A stretch of DNA of 64,000 nucleotides from Verrucomicrobiaceae bacterium (GCA_027484445.1 JAIXSY010000042.1:186001-250000), one strand, 5' to 3'; positions 31,590 to 40,678 are shown, counted from the stretch's first letter. Notes: a model not told the origin generated them from the sequence alone. A program made the numbers and translations.

Positions 31590-34328
31590 TTACGTCGTAG
31601 GCAGACCATGACGGGCCATTAGCTGGCGAATGAGATCTATCGCCTGCTCTTCTGTTTGCCCCATCTCCATTAGCAGTAGGCCGTAGTTGTCGATTACATG
31701 GATCAGAAGCGGTAACTTGGTTCCCGAGGTGCTGGTGAACTTCAGCATGATCTCCAACGACTGTCGCATCAGTCTCTCAGCCTCATCATTTCGATGGGTG
31801 GCTCGCATTAGGCTCGCCAAATTGTTAACACGTTTCGCGACTTCGGGATGAATTTCGCCGAATGTGGTGATGTAAATCGCAATGGAACGACGAATCATCG
31901 ATTCAGCTTCATCGAAACGATTGGTGTCTTGGTAGAGGCGCGCAAGGTTTCCGAGACGCATCGCAACCAATGGATGGGCATTGCCGAAGATGGTTTCATC
32001 GATATCAAGAGCACGGCGCATGAGCGGCTCTGCTTCGACTAGGCGGTTCGTGTCGTGCAATAACTGCCCAAGAGTATTAAGGTGGACAGCCACATTCGAA
32101 TGGTTCTCTCCATAGACATCTTCATCGATTTCGAGGGCGCGTCTAATAAGTGCTTCGGCCTCGATAGCGTGGCCAGTTTTCATAAGAAGGATTGCCAAAT
32201 TGTTGAGTGCTGCAGAAATATAATTTCGACCCTCTGGATTAATCTCAAGAATTGTTATCGCGCGCCTCATTAGCGATTCTGCTTCTGGGAGGCAATCCGT
32301 GGCATCAAGTAACTCGCCAAGGTTGCTGAGGACTTTGGCGGTGTTGAGATTGTTTTCCCCAAAGTGCGCCTCGGCAATGGCAAGCGAGCGGCGCATCAGT
32401 TGCTCCGCTTCATCAAAACAAACTTTGGTTCGAAGCAAAGCTGCCAGTCCAGTAAGAGTCCCGCCCAGCTGGTCGGGATCTGGAGTGGGAGATTTTTCAA
32501 TCATCTGGAGGCCCGTCCGATACAATGACTCAGCTTCCGAATAAGAGGCGCGAGTTGCGAATAAAGCAGCAGCCTGATTTAGCAAGCGTGTCGTTGGCAC
32601 GGCGATTTCATGACGCACCCCACTCATCGCGGCGGAAATAGCGTGGGGCACTACCAGGCTTGCTACTGGCCATGTCCTCACGTCTGTCGTCTCCAACGGC
32701 ATCACATCATTGATCCAATTTAGAGCAGATATTAGAGGAGCTGGTTTGGAGCAGCTCTGTTGCTGTCTAGAGATCTCCTGATTGAGACGATGAATTGCAA
32801 AACCGTCGCCATTGCGAAGAAAACGAGCCAGATGAAGTCTTTCGATTTCTCCAACGTAACGCCATACATGTTTGTGGCCAATCCGCGAATCAACCATAAA
32901 TCGTGGAATGGGATTAGGCGAGAACCATCCAAAAATACGAAAGAGGTCTTTCGCCTCATCACTGAGCTGAGCAATGCTAGTCTCGTATGTGATCGCAAGG
33001 CTCCTAGGATACTTCATCTTTTCGTCATCATGCCAAGCAAGAGCATCTGGGAGATGCGATTGCCAGAGAGCGATGTACTCGGCGTAGCTTATGGCAGTGG
33101 AGCTGATGTGGGCACCAGCTTGCTCCAGGGCGAGTGCTAGGCAGTCGAGGAGTTGGACAAGGGCGGCGACTTTCGCGCGGTCGTCGTCCTTCTTGGGACG
33201 GCGTTCTTCAGTGCGCTCGTCGAGGAAGGCGATGGAGGCGGCTTCGCTGAGGACGTCGAGGTCGAGGGACTTGACGTGGCCGGTCCAGTCACTGATGCGG
33301 GAGGTGATGAGGACGTGACCTGTTGTGAGTTTGTCGAGCAGAGCTTTGGTTTCCCCAGCGGCTTCGTCGGTGTCCACGTTGTCGATGATGAGGAACCAGC
33401 CGGGGTGGAGTTTCAGCCAGCGGAGGGCGGCTTCGACTTGGAGGGCCTGCTCCTTTTCGTTCTGCTCGGGGAGATTCAGAACGAGGGGGCCGCAGAGGGC
33501 GGCGAGGTTGCGGTGGAGGGCCTCGGGGGTGTCGGCGGAGATGAAGAGGAGGGCGCGGTAGTCGTCGGCGTGTTTCCAGGCGTATTCGATGGCGGCGCGG
33601 GTCTTGCCGACGCCGCCCATGCCGTGGATGGTGCGCTTGCCTTTAATGACGACGGGGCCTTCGGCGGTGAGGTGCTGGCGGAGTTCGGCGAGGAACTCAT
33701 CGCGGCCTTTGAACAGGGTGCCGAGGGAGGTGTAGGGGAGGTTGGTGGGCTTCCCGGCGAGGACAGTGATTTCAAACTTGATGGCCTCGATGGCCTGCTT
33801 CAAGCCGCGTGCGGGATCGGCGGGCTGGTCCCACTGGCTGAAGGTGCCGTAGGTGTTCCGGCCGTCTTTGGCGAACTCGGTGATGAAGGTCTGCTGCCGC
33901 TGGGCCAGCTCCGGTGGCTCGGGAGCGAAGGAGGTGAGCCAGTCGTCGGCTTTATCGCCCTGGATGAAGAAGGTGTAGATGGGGCGTCCGAGGTCGCGGG
34001 CGATGAGGAGTTCGAGCTGGGTGTAGGAGAAGAGGCGGTCCTTCGTGCGCGGGTCCTTGAGGCCGTGGACGGGCTGCTCGGCCTTCGTGATGGGATCGTG
34101 CGGCCCGGAGCCATACGCGGAGCCAATGAGGCAGATGACGGCATCGCACTGCTGCAAGTGCTCGGCCAACATGCCCTTCACATCATGCGTGGACGGGTAA
34201 AAGCCGGTCTGGATGATCGGCTCGCAAGGAGTCTCCGGACGCTGGCGGAGAACCTCGGCGACTCGCTCCGCGAGACCTTTGAGTCCGGCGGTGGTGCGGG
34301 AGATGAAGACGCGGGGTTTGCGGGTCAT
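31590..34328 (-). CDS. DUF4062 - STAND NTPase - TPR protein (candidate immune/NLR-like effector)
   Basis: 912 residues from ATG 34328. Residues 1-190 match DUF4062, a domain often fused to STAND NTPases: RVFISRTTAGLKGLAERVAE, FYPSTHDVKGMLAEHLQQCD, AVICLIGSAYGS and YTQLELLIARDLGRPIYTFF. The NB-ARC module has FKGRDEFL, Walker A GMGGVGKTR near 240, Walker B WFLIIDNVD near 313, and HVLITSR. Residues about 600-890 carry at least six kinesin-light-chain-type TPRs with a 42-residue period (repeated EAExLxRRxLxI and NLAxLLxxT). Function as a sensor-effector of the NLR kind is inferred from architecture and from pairing with the convergent SEFIR gene. GC drops abruptly at about 33,110 on entering the winged-helix/TPR half. 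Confidence 0.85.
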   Translation of the reverse strand: MTRKPRVFISRTTAGLKGLAERVAEVLRQRPETPCEPIIQTGFYPSTHDVKGMLAEHLQQCDAVICLIGSAYGSGPHDPITKAEQPVHGLKDPRTKDRLFSYTQLELLIARDLGRPIYTFFIQGDKADDWLTSFAPEPPELAQRQQTFITEFAKDGRNTYGTFSQWDQPADPARGLKQAIEAIKFEITVLAGKPTNLPYTSLGTLFKGRDEFLAELRQHLTAEGPVVIKGKRTIHGMGGVGKTRAAIEYAWKHADDYRALLFISADTPEALHRNLAALCGPLVLNLPEQNEKEQALQVEAALRWLKLHPGWFLIIDNVDTDEAAGETKALLDKLTTGHVLITSRISDWTGHVKSLDLDVLSEAASIAFLDERTEERRPKKDDDRAKVAALVQLLDCLALALEQAGAHISSTAISYAEYIALWQSHLPDALAWHDDEKMKYPRSLAITYETSIAQLSDEAKDLFRIFGWFSPNPIPRFMVDSRIGHKHVWRYVGEIERLHLARFLRNGDGFAIHRLNQEISRQQQSCSKPAPLISALNWINDVMPLETTDVRTWPVASLVVPHAISAAMSGVRHEIAVPTTRLLNQAAALFATRASYSEAESLYRTGLQMIEKSPTPDPDQLGGTLTGLAALLRTKVCFDEAEQLMRRSLAIAEAHFGENNLNTAKVLSNLGELLDATDCLPEAESLMRRAITILEINPEGRNYISAALNNLAILLMKTGHAIEAEALIRRALEIDEDVYGENHSNVAVHLNTLGQLLHDTNRLVEAEPLMRRALDIDETIFGNAHPLVAMRLGNLARLYQDTNRFDEAESMIRRSIAIYITTFGEIHPEVAKRVNNLASLMRATHRNDEAERLMRQSLEIMLKFTSTSGTKLPLLIHVIDNYGLLLMEMGQTEEQAIDLIRQLMARHGLPTT

Positions 34329-34407
34329 GCTTGAAGAGTATGGCTGTATGAGTTTCGGGCAACCATCTGACGCACTGCGGACTACTCCTGATTCTTTTGG
34401 TGGCGCA

Positions 34408-34782
34408 TCAAACGGATGTTAACGCCTCACCTCCACCCCCATTCTTCAATACCTCCATTTGCAACTCACGCCAAGCCTTGGTGCCGTGGCGGGCTTGGAC
34501 GGGGGCGATGGTGAGGGTGTCGCCAGCTTCGAGGAGGTGGCGTTGGACTTTCAGGGGATCGACGGCACGCGGGGCGAGGTTTTGCTTCGCGGCGAGCGCG
34601 GCGATGACGCCGACGGTCTGGCCGATGTTGAGGGTGTGGGGTTGCAGGCGGGTGGCGCCGTTGACCATGCGGCTTTGGCTGAAGTTTTTCTCGGCGGGCA
34701 GGAAGCCGTCGATGGTTTCGGGGATGAGGGACTCAAAGGGGATGGCAAAGGGGCCGAGCGCGACGCTGGGGCGAAACTGCAA
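34408..34782 (-). pseudogene. 5'-truncated FAD-dependent oxidoreductase remnant
   Basis: The 124-codon frame reads IPFESLIPETIDGFLPAEKNFSQSRMVNGATRLQPHTLNIGQTVGVIAALA, the unmistakable C-terminal end of FAD_oxidored (PF12831) proteins, which are normally 450-700 residues. The frame stays open for about 12 codons upstream of the TTG at 34782 but then ends, and the dinucleotide-binding N-terminus (GGGxxG) is nowhere in the window. The cyanophycinase-like gene occupies the place where it should be. It sits beside the start of the DUF4062-STAND gene, so a recombination event probably removed the front of the gene. Confidence 0.75.
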
Positions 34783-34830
34783 GGGCTGTGCGCTTTCGGA
34801 AGGTTGAGTTCTGGCGAAGCTTGCTAGGCA

Positions 34831-35880
34831 TCAAGGCTTCTCTGGCGTCCACTTCAGTTGGCCAGATATGGCAGAGGCTTCATGCTGCGCTGCGGGCTTC
34901 TCGACCCTTCGTTTGGACAAATCCACGATGCTTTCAGGGCCGGCTCCAAAAACTTTGACGCCATAGTAGGTTAGCGGTTGGCCTGCTGCCAATTCGGCGG
35001 GAGGGTGCTGCGGAAAGTAGAGCCACGCGCGTGCCTGAGGTGCAGCGGTCATTACCCGCCCACGACCCTTTGGTTCAAGGCAAAGCACCGCTTTCTCATC
35101 GACGCCAATGCCGATCAGCGGCGTGGTAGGCTCTGCCAGTGCGTAACGGGCGAGAAACGTCATCAGCCGTCCTTCGCGCTTGCGATTGGAGAAGTGTGTT
35201 TCGGTGATGACACCACGCATCATCTCGAGGTGCAACAAGTCTGACTCAAAAGTGAGCCGTGAATCGAAGGGATCTGCCAGTGCGATCTCACCTGTGACAC
35301 GTGCCGTGACATGTGCCGTGTAACACCAGTCGCCCAGCACTGCGAGCCCGGCGCTGCTGCCTCCAAGGGGACGACCTGCACGCACATGCGCATCCAATGC
35401 TTCGGCCACTGGCGTTGCTTTCCAATAATCGGCATATCTTGACTGCGCTCCACCACTCAAAAAAATGCCGTGCGCTTGGCGGATCACTTTCAGAACCTCG
35501 GGATCATGGGAGGCCTCTCGATCCTTGAAGACAATCCGCTCGACGGAGGCACAGCCACCGATGGTTTCGAGGAGATATTTTCCATAGTCGAATGAAGGCG
35601 GTCGCTTGGGGCTTGCAGGGGTCTTGTCGCTAGCAGCCAGGACAACGATGCGGCCTCCGCCCGCCTTTTGGATAAACCAACGAAACGCATCGTCCACGAA
35701 GCCACCGCCGCCCATGAGCATCAAAGCACCTTCCGTGGGTTGGTAGGTGGTGCCTTGGGGATTTCCGGCGATCTCATACTCGTAGTGCTCGCTGGCTGCT
35801 TTGGTGTTGGTTAGCAACAAAGTGCTCACACTGGCAATGAGCGCTATCCTTTGCGTGTGGGATCGGAGATTTCGATGCAT
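34831..35880 (-). CDS. Exported cyanophycinase-like peptidase (S51)
   Basis: 349 residues from ATG 35880; the frame continues 21 codons upstream, but a signal peptide starts here (HTQRIALIASVSTLLLTNTKA). Cyanophycinase features: GALMLMGGGGFVDDAFRWF, IVVLAASDKTP, GIFLSGGAQSRY, the nucleophile-containing GGSSAGLAVLGDW (Ser near 175), and the loop ITETHFSNRKREGRLM. S51 enzymes cleave cyanophycin or act as alpha-aspartyl dipeptidases; exported versions are known among bacteria that degrade external polymer. No cyanophycin synthetase is in view, which favours an extracellular or other peptide substrate. Confidence 0.85.
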   Translation of the reverse strand: MHRNLRSHTQRIALIASVSTLLLTNTKAASEHYEYEIAGNPQGTTYQPTEGALMLMGGGGFVDDAFRWFIQKAGGGRIVVLAASDKTPASPKRPPSFDYGKYLLETIGGCASVERIVFKDREASHDPEVLKVIRQAHGIFLSGGAQSRYADYWKATPVAEALDAHVRAGRPLGGSSAGLAVLGDWCYTAHVTARVTGEIALADPFDSRLTFESDLLHLEMMRGVITETHFSNRKREGRLMTFLARYALAEPTTPLIGIGVDEKAVLCLEPKGRGRVMTAAPQARAWLYFPQHPPAELAAGQPLTYYGVKVFGAGPESIVDLSKRRVEKPAAQHEASAISGQLKWTPEKP

Positions 35881-36174
35881 GGCGTGGAGTTTACTGGTTT
35901 TTCGGGAGGCAGCGTTGGAAAAGTTCCGCATCGGAGTGGCCACCTGTCAGGGAAGAACGCCGCTGGATCGATGCGCACAACGCCCGCAGGTGTTTTACGT
36001 CGTCATCCTGCGTTCGCTGGCCGATCTTGGCCGTTCATTCGAGGTAAATGCCATCGTGCAGCCGACGATGCGCGGCTGCATAAGGCCATTCGCGACATGG
36101 CTTCTACTCCATCAAAGGATAAGTCCTCTGGACTCACCTGAAGCAGCCGAAGCGACTGCACCACTGGGGAGGAT
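35881..36174. other. Intergenic region, no gene recognised
   Basis: 294 bases between the cyanophycinase-like start and the stop of the next minus-strand gene. Frames on both strands are short and unlike proteins. It should carry the promoter of the cyanophycinase-like gene. Confidence 0.45.
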
Positions 36175-37149
36175 TCAGCGCTGATCAATCGGACCTACGT
36201 ATTCGGTGGCGATGACAATGTCATCGAACCACACGCGATTGATCTTGGGCGGATTCGTAATGTTGTTCTGGCGGTAGGCGTTTTCGGTGACGTAGTGGCT
36301 GAGCATGAAGTAGCTCACGGCGAGTTCCGGCACGGTGCGCCAGCGGAAGCCTTCGAAGGTGCTTTCGCCGTCTTTGGCGACCTGGAAGCCTTCTCCGGTC
36401 CATGGGCCGGTTTTGGTGCCTGGGCCAATGTGTGTGGTGAGTTTGCCATCGAGCCACAGGGCGAGCTCGCCATCGCTTTGGCCGACCTCGTTGCACTTCA
36501 CCATGATCTCGACGCACTGCCACTGGCCGCGTGGCGGGCCGGGGCGCCCTTCGGGCCACAAGCCATTGCCCCAGAAGCCGCCATCGGCGCTTTGCTTCAT
36601 GTCATTCCAGTATGTGTAAAACATCCAGCCGCCGGGCGCGGCGAGCGTGCCGTAGCTGCCGTTTGGCTCGATGCGGGCGCTGAAGCGTGTGTCGCCCGCC
36701 GCGTGCTTGCCTGCGCTGCCTTGCGGCCAGTTCGTGGGCGGATTGTAGCCGCCGAGGCCACTGAAGTGATGCAGGTAAGGCGCGTCCTCGGCGAACCTTA
36801 CATAAAAGCGTGAAAAGACGCGAGTTTGGATGGGATCGAGCCGCTTGAACAAATGCCCGCCGGTGTTCTCTCCAAGCGTGGCGGTGACTTGGAGGCATTT
36901 GGAGCCCGAACTGGCCGCAGGATGTTCGTTCACGATTTCGAGCACCTTGCCGTCCTTGTTCTCGATTTCATTCCAACGCGGCTTCAAGGCCTCCAACGTT
37001 CCATCTTCGAAGTTTTCGACGAGAAGCACCGCAGGATGCTTTTCGATGCCGGAGTCGCTGGGATGCTTTTGGGAGATGCCGAGGCCTTGCGGGAGTGGTT
37101 CGAGCGCGAAAACTGAAGTGGTTAGGAGGAAACTCAGCACGACTTTCAT
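36175..37149 (-). CDS. Secreted polysaccharide-lyase-like protein of unknown specificity
   Basis: 324 residues from ATG 37149 (signal peptide MKVVLSFLLTTSVFA; a longer ATG 14 codons upstream was not used). The mature part is a beta-jelly-roll type: VENFEDGTLEALKPRW, KCLQVTATLGENTGGHLFKRL, RFYVRFAEDA, then WMFYTYWNDMK, GQWQCVEIMVKCN, GELALWLDGK and a closing strand KINRVWFDDIVIATEYVG. The YHHF-like motif (YLHHFSGLGG) and the strand order resemble polysaccharide lyase-like proteins with a concanavalin fold. I cannot identify a family number. Export and neighbours fit polymer breakdown, but this is inference. Confidence 0.65.
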   Translation of the reverse strand: MKVVLSFLLTTSVFALEPLPQGLGISQKHPSDSGIEKHPAVLLVENFEDGTLEALKPRWNEIENKDGKVLEIVNEHPAASSGSKCLQVTATLGENTGGHLFKRLDPIQTRVFSRFYVRFAEDAPYLHHFSGLGGYNPPTNWPQGSAGKHAAGDTRFSARIEPNGSYGTLAAPGGWMFYTYWNDMKQSADGGFWGNGLWPEGRPGPPRGQWQCVEIMVKCNEVGQSDGELALWLDGKLTTHIGPGTKTGPWTGEGFQVAKDGESTFEGFRWRTVPELAVSYFMLSHYVTENAYRQNNITNPPKINRVWFDDIVIATEYVGPIDQR

Positions 37150-37312
37150 GGCAAAAAGAGACGAGCCGAGACCCCAGGAAATTTCATCCAAGGAAGTCTT
37201 CGAGATGATCCTTTTTTGCCGTTTGATTTAGCGTTTCAATCAGGCTGCCTGCACCGCCAGCAAAGGCGTGCGGGTGTGCTTTACTATCTCGCCAAGTGCA
37301 GAAACAAAGGCG

Positions 37313-40036
37313 TTAGTTCTCTCGCCACCTTAACTTCTTCTCGATTTCTACGACAACGAGTGCGGCAAAGGCTACGCCCAGGATGCGAAGCCATGCATTG
37401 GCGTCGAGGGGAGCCGTTTGCAGATAGCGGTTCATCACAGGAGCATAGGTGAAGATGATTTGAAGCACCGCAGTAAGCCCGATGCCGAGCCAGAGGCGAG
37501 GATTGCTGAACCAGCCAATGCTGAAGATGCTGCGGCGCAGGCTTCGACAATTGATCAGATATGCGCTGGCTACCGCAACCACCGTGTTTACCACTGCTGT
37601 GCGGCAAACAGCGATCGTAGAACCTGCATTTTGTTCATAAAAGAACACCCAGTAACTGCCTGCTAGCATGATGGCTGAAACCAATCCGGTGCGCATGAAC
37701 ATGGCAAAATCAAAGATCGGTGTCTTTTGATCCCGCGGTGGCCTTTTCATGATGTCGGCCTCTGGCGGCTCAAAAACGAGCATGAGACCAAGAAGGATCG
37801 CGGTGGTCAAATTCACCCAAAGAAGGTGAACTGGCAGGGTGGGCAGTGTGAGGCCAAACACGACGCTGGTGAGCAAAATCAGCGCAAAACCCACGCTCAC
37901 CGGCAGCGTCCACACGAGGAACTTGATCAGGTTGTCATACACTCCGCGGCCTTCCTCGACGGCGGCGGCGATGGTGGCGAAGTTGTCATCCGTGAGCACC
38001 ATGCTGGCCGCGCCCTTCGCGACATCGGTGCCGGTGATGCCCATGGCGATGCCAATGTCAGCTTGTTTCAACGCGGGCCCGTCATTCACACCGTCGCCAG
38101 TCATGGCAAGGATGTGGCCACGGCTTTGCAAAGCCCGAACGAGTCGTAGTTTTTGTTCGGGAGCTACACGCGCGAACACAGCCGTGCGGTCCGCGATCTC
38201 TGGTAAGTCATGGTCACTGATTTCAGCTAACTCACGACCGCTAATCGCAGGTGTTGAGTCTGCACCTGCGATGCCGATTTGCTTGGCGATGGCCTGCGCG
38301 GTCACGGCATGATCGCCAGTAATCATTTTCACGCGGATGCCAGCCTGCTGACACTTCGCCACAGCGGCGATGGCTTCTTCACGCGGAGGATCGATCATGC
38401 CCTGCATGCCAATGAAAGTGAGGCCTTCGCTAACATGATGATGCTCGAAATCGCCGCTGACATGCGAGCCATCGCGTCGGCAGAAAGCAATCACGCGCAT
38501 GCCTTCGGAGGCGAAAGACTGCGCTATCTCGCGAATCGCCTCTGCGTCGATGCTCACGACCTCGCCGTGTGCATCGAGCATGTGCGTGCAACGATCCAGC
38601 AGCCGCTCCAACGCACCTGCCTTGTAGATGCGGCGTCCTTCGCCATGATCGTGCAGTGTGGCGCGGAACATGTGGTCGCTTTCAAACGGAATCATGTCCA
38701 CGCGGGGTGAGCTCGCATGAATGGCCGCATGTCGAAGCCCGGCTTTTTCGGCGGCGACAAGCAGGGCACCCTCGGTAGGGTCGCCAGCGATGATCCACTC
38801 GCCTTCTTTTTCAATCAAGGCAGAGTCATTGCACAACATGCCAGCGTGAAGGCATTCGTGCAGAGCGGGAATGGTGGAGGTGTCGAGTTTGTTTCCTGAT
38901 GCATCATGGAAATCTCCCTTTGGTTTGTAGCCCGTGCCGGTGACTTCGAAGGTTTCTCCCCCGGCATGGATGCGCTGCACGGCCATCTTGTTCTGCGTGA
39001 GTGTGCCCGTTTTGTCGGAACAGATCACGGTCGTGCAGCCGAGTGTCTCGACGGCAGGTAGCTTGCGGATGATGGCACGGCGTTTCGCCATGCGGCTCAC
39101 TCCAATGGCCAGCACGATGGTAATGGCGGCAGGCAACCCTTCGGGGATCACGCCTACAGCCAATGCGACGCTTGCCATGAGCATCTCGATCACGCTGCCA
39201 CCGCGAAACAGCACACCATAACCAAACAAGGCCGCTGCGAGGGCGAGGATAATCCAGAGGAGCACGCCGCTGAAGCGAGCGATCTTCCGCGTCAGCGGCG
39301 TGGTGAGGTCCACGGCCTCCGCAATGAGGAAAGCCACGCGACCTGTCTCCGTGCGATCCCCAGTGGCCCACACCACACCCATGCCAGTGCCTGCGGTGAC
39401 GAGTGAACCGGCGTAGGCCATGTTCACCCGGTCGGCTAGTACCGTATCAGCCTGCAAAGGGTCGGGGCGCTTGCTTGCTGGTACAGACTCACCTGTGAGG
39501 GAAGATTCATCGATTTGGAGGCTCTTGGTTTCGAGCAATCGAATGTCAGCTGGCACACGATCACCTCCGGCGAGCATCACAATGTCTCCGGGAACAAGTT
39601 CGACACTGTTCACCCGGATTTTTTTGCCATCCCGCTTCACCACGGCCTCTGCCACGACCATTTTCATGAGGGCTTCGAGGGCATTCTCTGCTTTCGACTC
39701 TTGTATAAAGCCCACGATGGCATTGACCACGACCACGATGAAGATGACGGAAGCATCGACCCATTCGCCAAGGAATCCCGTCACTCCGGCTGCACCAATG
39801 AGAACTAAGACTAAAGGTGCGGTGAATTGTCTGCCCAGTCGCACCCAGGCAGAAGTTCCTCTTCGCGCTTTGACACGGTTTTCTCCGTATTTGATCAATC
39901 GTTCGGCAGCCTCTTGGCTGGTGAGTCCGGTGTCTTGAGAAGCACCTGTGAGCCGCAAAGCATCACAGATCGCGAGGTGGTGGGCAGGTGTCGCAGTCAA
40001 CGAGGAAGATTTCGATCTAGAAACAAACAGCAGCAA
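37313..40036 (-). CDS. P2-type cation-transporting ATPase with altered ion site
   Basis: Up to 907 residues. No ATG is available: the frame opens at TTG 40036 directly after an in-frame TGA, and TTG 40000 (residue 13) is an equally good start. Hallmarks: cation ATPase N-domain, actuator SSLTGESVP, phosphorylation site SDKTGTLT, hinge TGDGVNDGPALK, and TM4 VALAVGVIPEGLPAAI. It is SERCA/PacL-like in layout, with ten helices. However, the TM5 motif NVGE of calcium pumps reads SVGF and the TM6 motif NLVTD reads NLTTA, so three calcium ligands are missing while the TM4 Glu stays. The transported ion is therefore uncertain. A small exported protein lies upstream. Confidence 0.9.
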   Translation of the reverse strand: MLLFVSRSKSSSLTATPAHHLAICDALRLTGASQDTGLTSQEAAERLIKYGENRVKARRGTSAWVRLGRQFTAPLVLVLIGAAGVTGFLGEWVDASVIFIVVVVNAIVGFIQESKAENALEALMKMVVAEAVVKRDGKKIRVNSVELVPGDIVMLAGGDRVPADIRLLETKSLQIDESSLTGESVPASKRPDPLQADTVLADRVNMAYAGSLVTAGTGMGVVWATGDRTETGRVAFLIAEAVDLTTPLTRKIARFSGVLLWIILALAAALFGYGVLFRGGSVIEMLMASVALAVGVIPEGLPAAITIVLAIGVSRMAKRRAIIRKLPAVETLGCTTVICSDKTGTLTQNKMAVQRIHAGGETFEVTGTGYKPKGDFHDASGNKLDTSTIPALHECLHAGMLCNDSALIEKEGEWIIAGDPTEGALLVAAEKAGLRHAAIHASSPRVDMIPFESDHMFRATLHDHGEGRRIYKAGALERLLDRCTHMLDAHGEVVSIDAEAIREIAQSFASEGMRVIAFCRRDGSHVSGDFEHHHVSEGLTFIGMQGMIDPPREEAIAAVAKCQQAGIRVKMITGDHAVTAQAIAKQIGIAGADSTPAISGRELAEISDHDLPEIADRTAVFARVAPEQKLRLVRALQSRGHILAMTGDGVNDGPALKQADIGIAMGITGTDVAKGAASMVLTDDNFATIAAAVEEGRGVYDNLIKFLVWTLPVSVGFALILLTSVVFGLTLPTLPVHLLWVNLTTAILLGLMLVFEPPEADIMKRPPRDQKTPIFDFAMFMRTGLVSAIMLAGSYWVFFYEQNAGSTIAVCRTAVVNTVVAVASAYLINCRSLRRSIFSIGWFSNPRLWLGIGLTAVLQIIFTYAPVMNRYLQTAPLDANAWLRILGVAFAALVVVEIEKKLRWREN

Positions 40037-40114
40037 TCAGCAAATGGAGGAAGACTCGACACAGCAAGCCGAGTTGTCAAAGGCTGGCATCTCTAATGGG
40101 GCGAGAGAATGACC

Positions 40115-40678
40115 TCAACGAGAAGCCATGGAGTTGTCGGCGGTCACTAGTTTCCAACTGCTGGTTACTTGTTGATAAGCCTGATCACCAGTGATACTGC
40201 CTTCATTGAGTTCTTTGTAGATGCTACGGGCGATCTGCATGTCCACATCGTAATACCAAAGTTGTCCGGTCATACCTTCACGATCAGTGAGCGCGAGGTG
40301 GTCGAGTTGAGATTCGGTGATCTCCATTTGTCGGGCAGCAGCGATGAGTGAAACTAGCACCCAGGTGCGCCGAATATCGATATCTTCCATGTTCATGGAC
40401 ATCAGCAAAGGACGATGGGCCATGATGATGAGCCCTGTGCGTCCTTTCGAATCTCTGACCGCGTGAGGCCAAACACGAGTGCCGCTGAATTGTGTTCGAC
40501 GCAGCAGCAATTCAACACCACGGGCCACATCCCCCAGAGCCTGGATTTCATGTCGCTCTAGCACTTGTGGCCGATCTTGAGGGATCGACGAAACAGGTGC
40601 GGTGAGCGGCTGGCTAGCCTGAAGGCTGAGAGTCGGCAAGGCCAGCATCGACATGATCTGAAGCAGTTTTGCATTCAT
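40115..40678 (-). CDS. Exported hypothetical protein
   Basis: 187 residues with a likely signal peptide (MNAKLLQIMSMLALPTLSLQA). The mature protein is mostly helical, with RHEIQALGDVARGVELLLRR, RTWVLVSLIAAARQMEITESQLDHLALTDRE and YYDVDMQIARSIYKELNEG. No family is recognised and there are no Cys residues in the mature part. It is 28 bases downstream of the S30AE-like gene and 78 bases upstream of the P-type ATPase in the same orientation, so co-expression with a stress-like block is plausible. Confidence 0.6.
   Translation of the reverse strand: MNAKLLQIMSMLALPTLSLQASQPLTAPVSSIPQDRPQVLERHEIQALGDVARGVELLLRRTQFSGTRVWPHAVRDSKGRTGLIIMAHRPLLMSMNMEDIDIRRTWVLVSLIAAARQMEITESQLDHLALTDREGMTGQLWYYDVDMQIARSIYKELNEGSITGDQAYQQVTSSWKLVTADNSMASR

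Noticed and set aside
33153..34334. 393-residue plus-strand frame antisense to the DUF4062-STAND gene
   Set aside because: Gly/Glu/Val-rich antisense frame; it only marks the GC-rich half. Same for 29632-30711 on the minus strand and 29570-30685 on the plus strand over the SEFIR gene.
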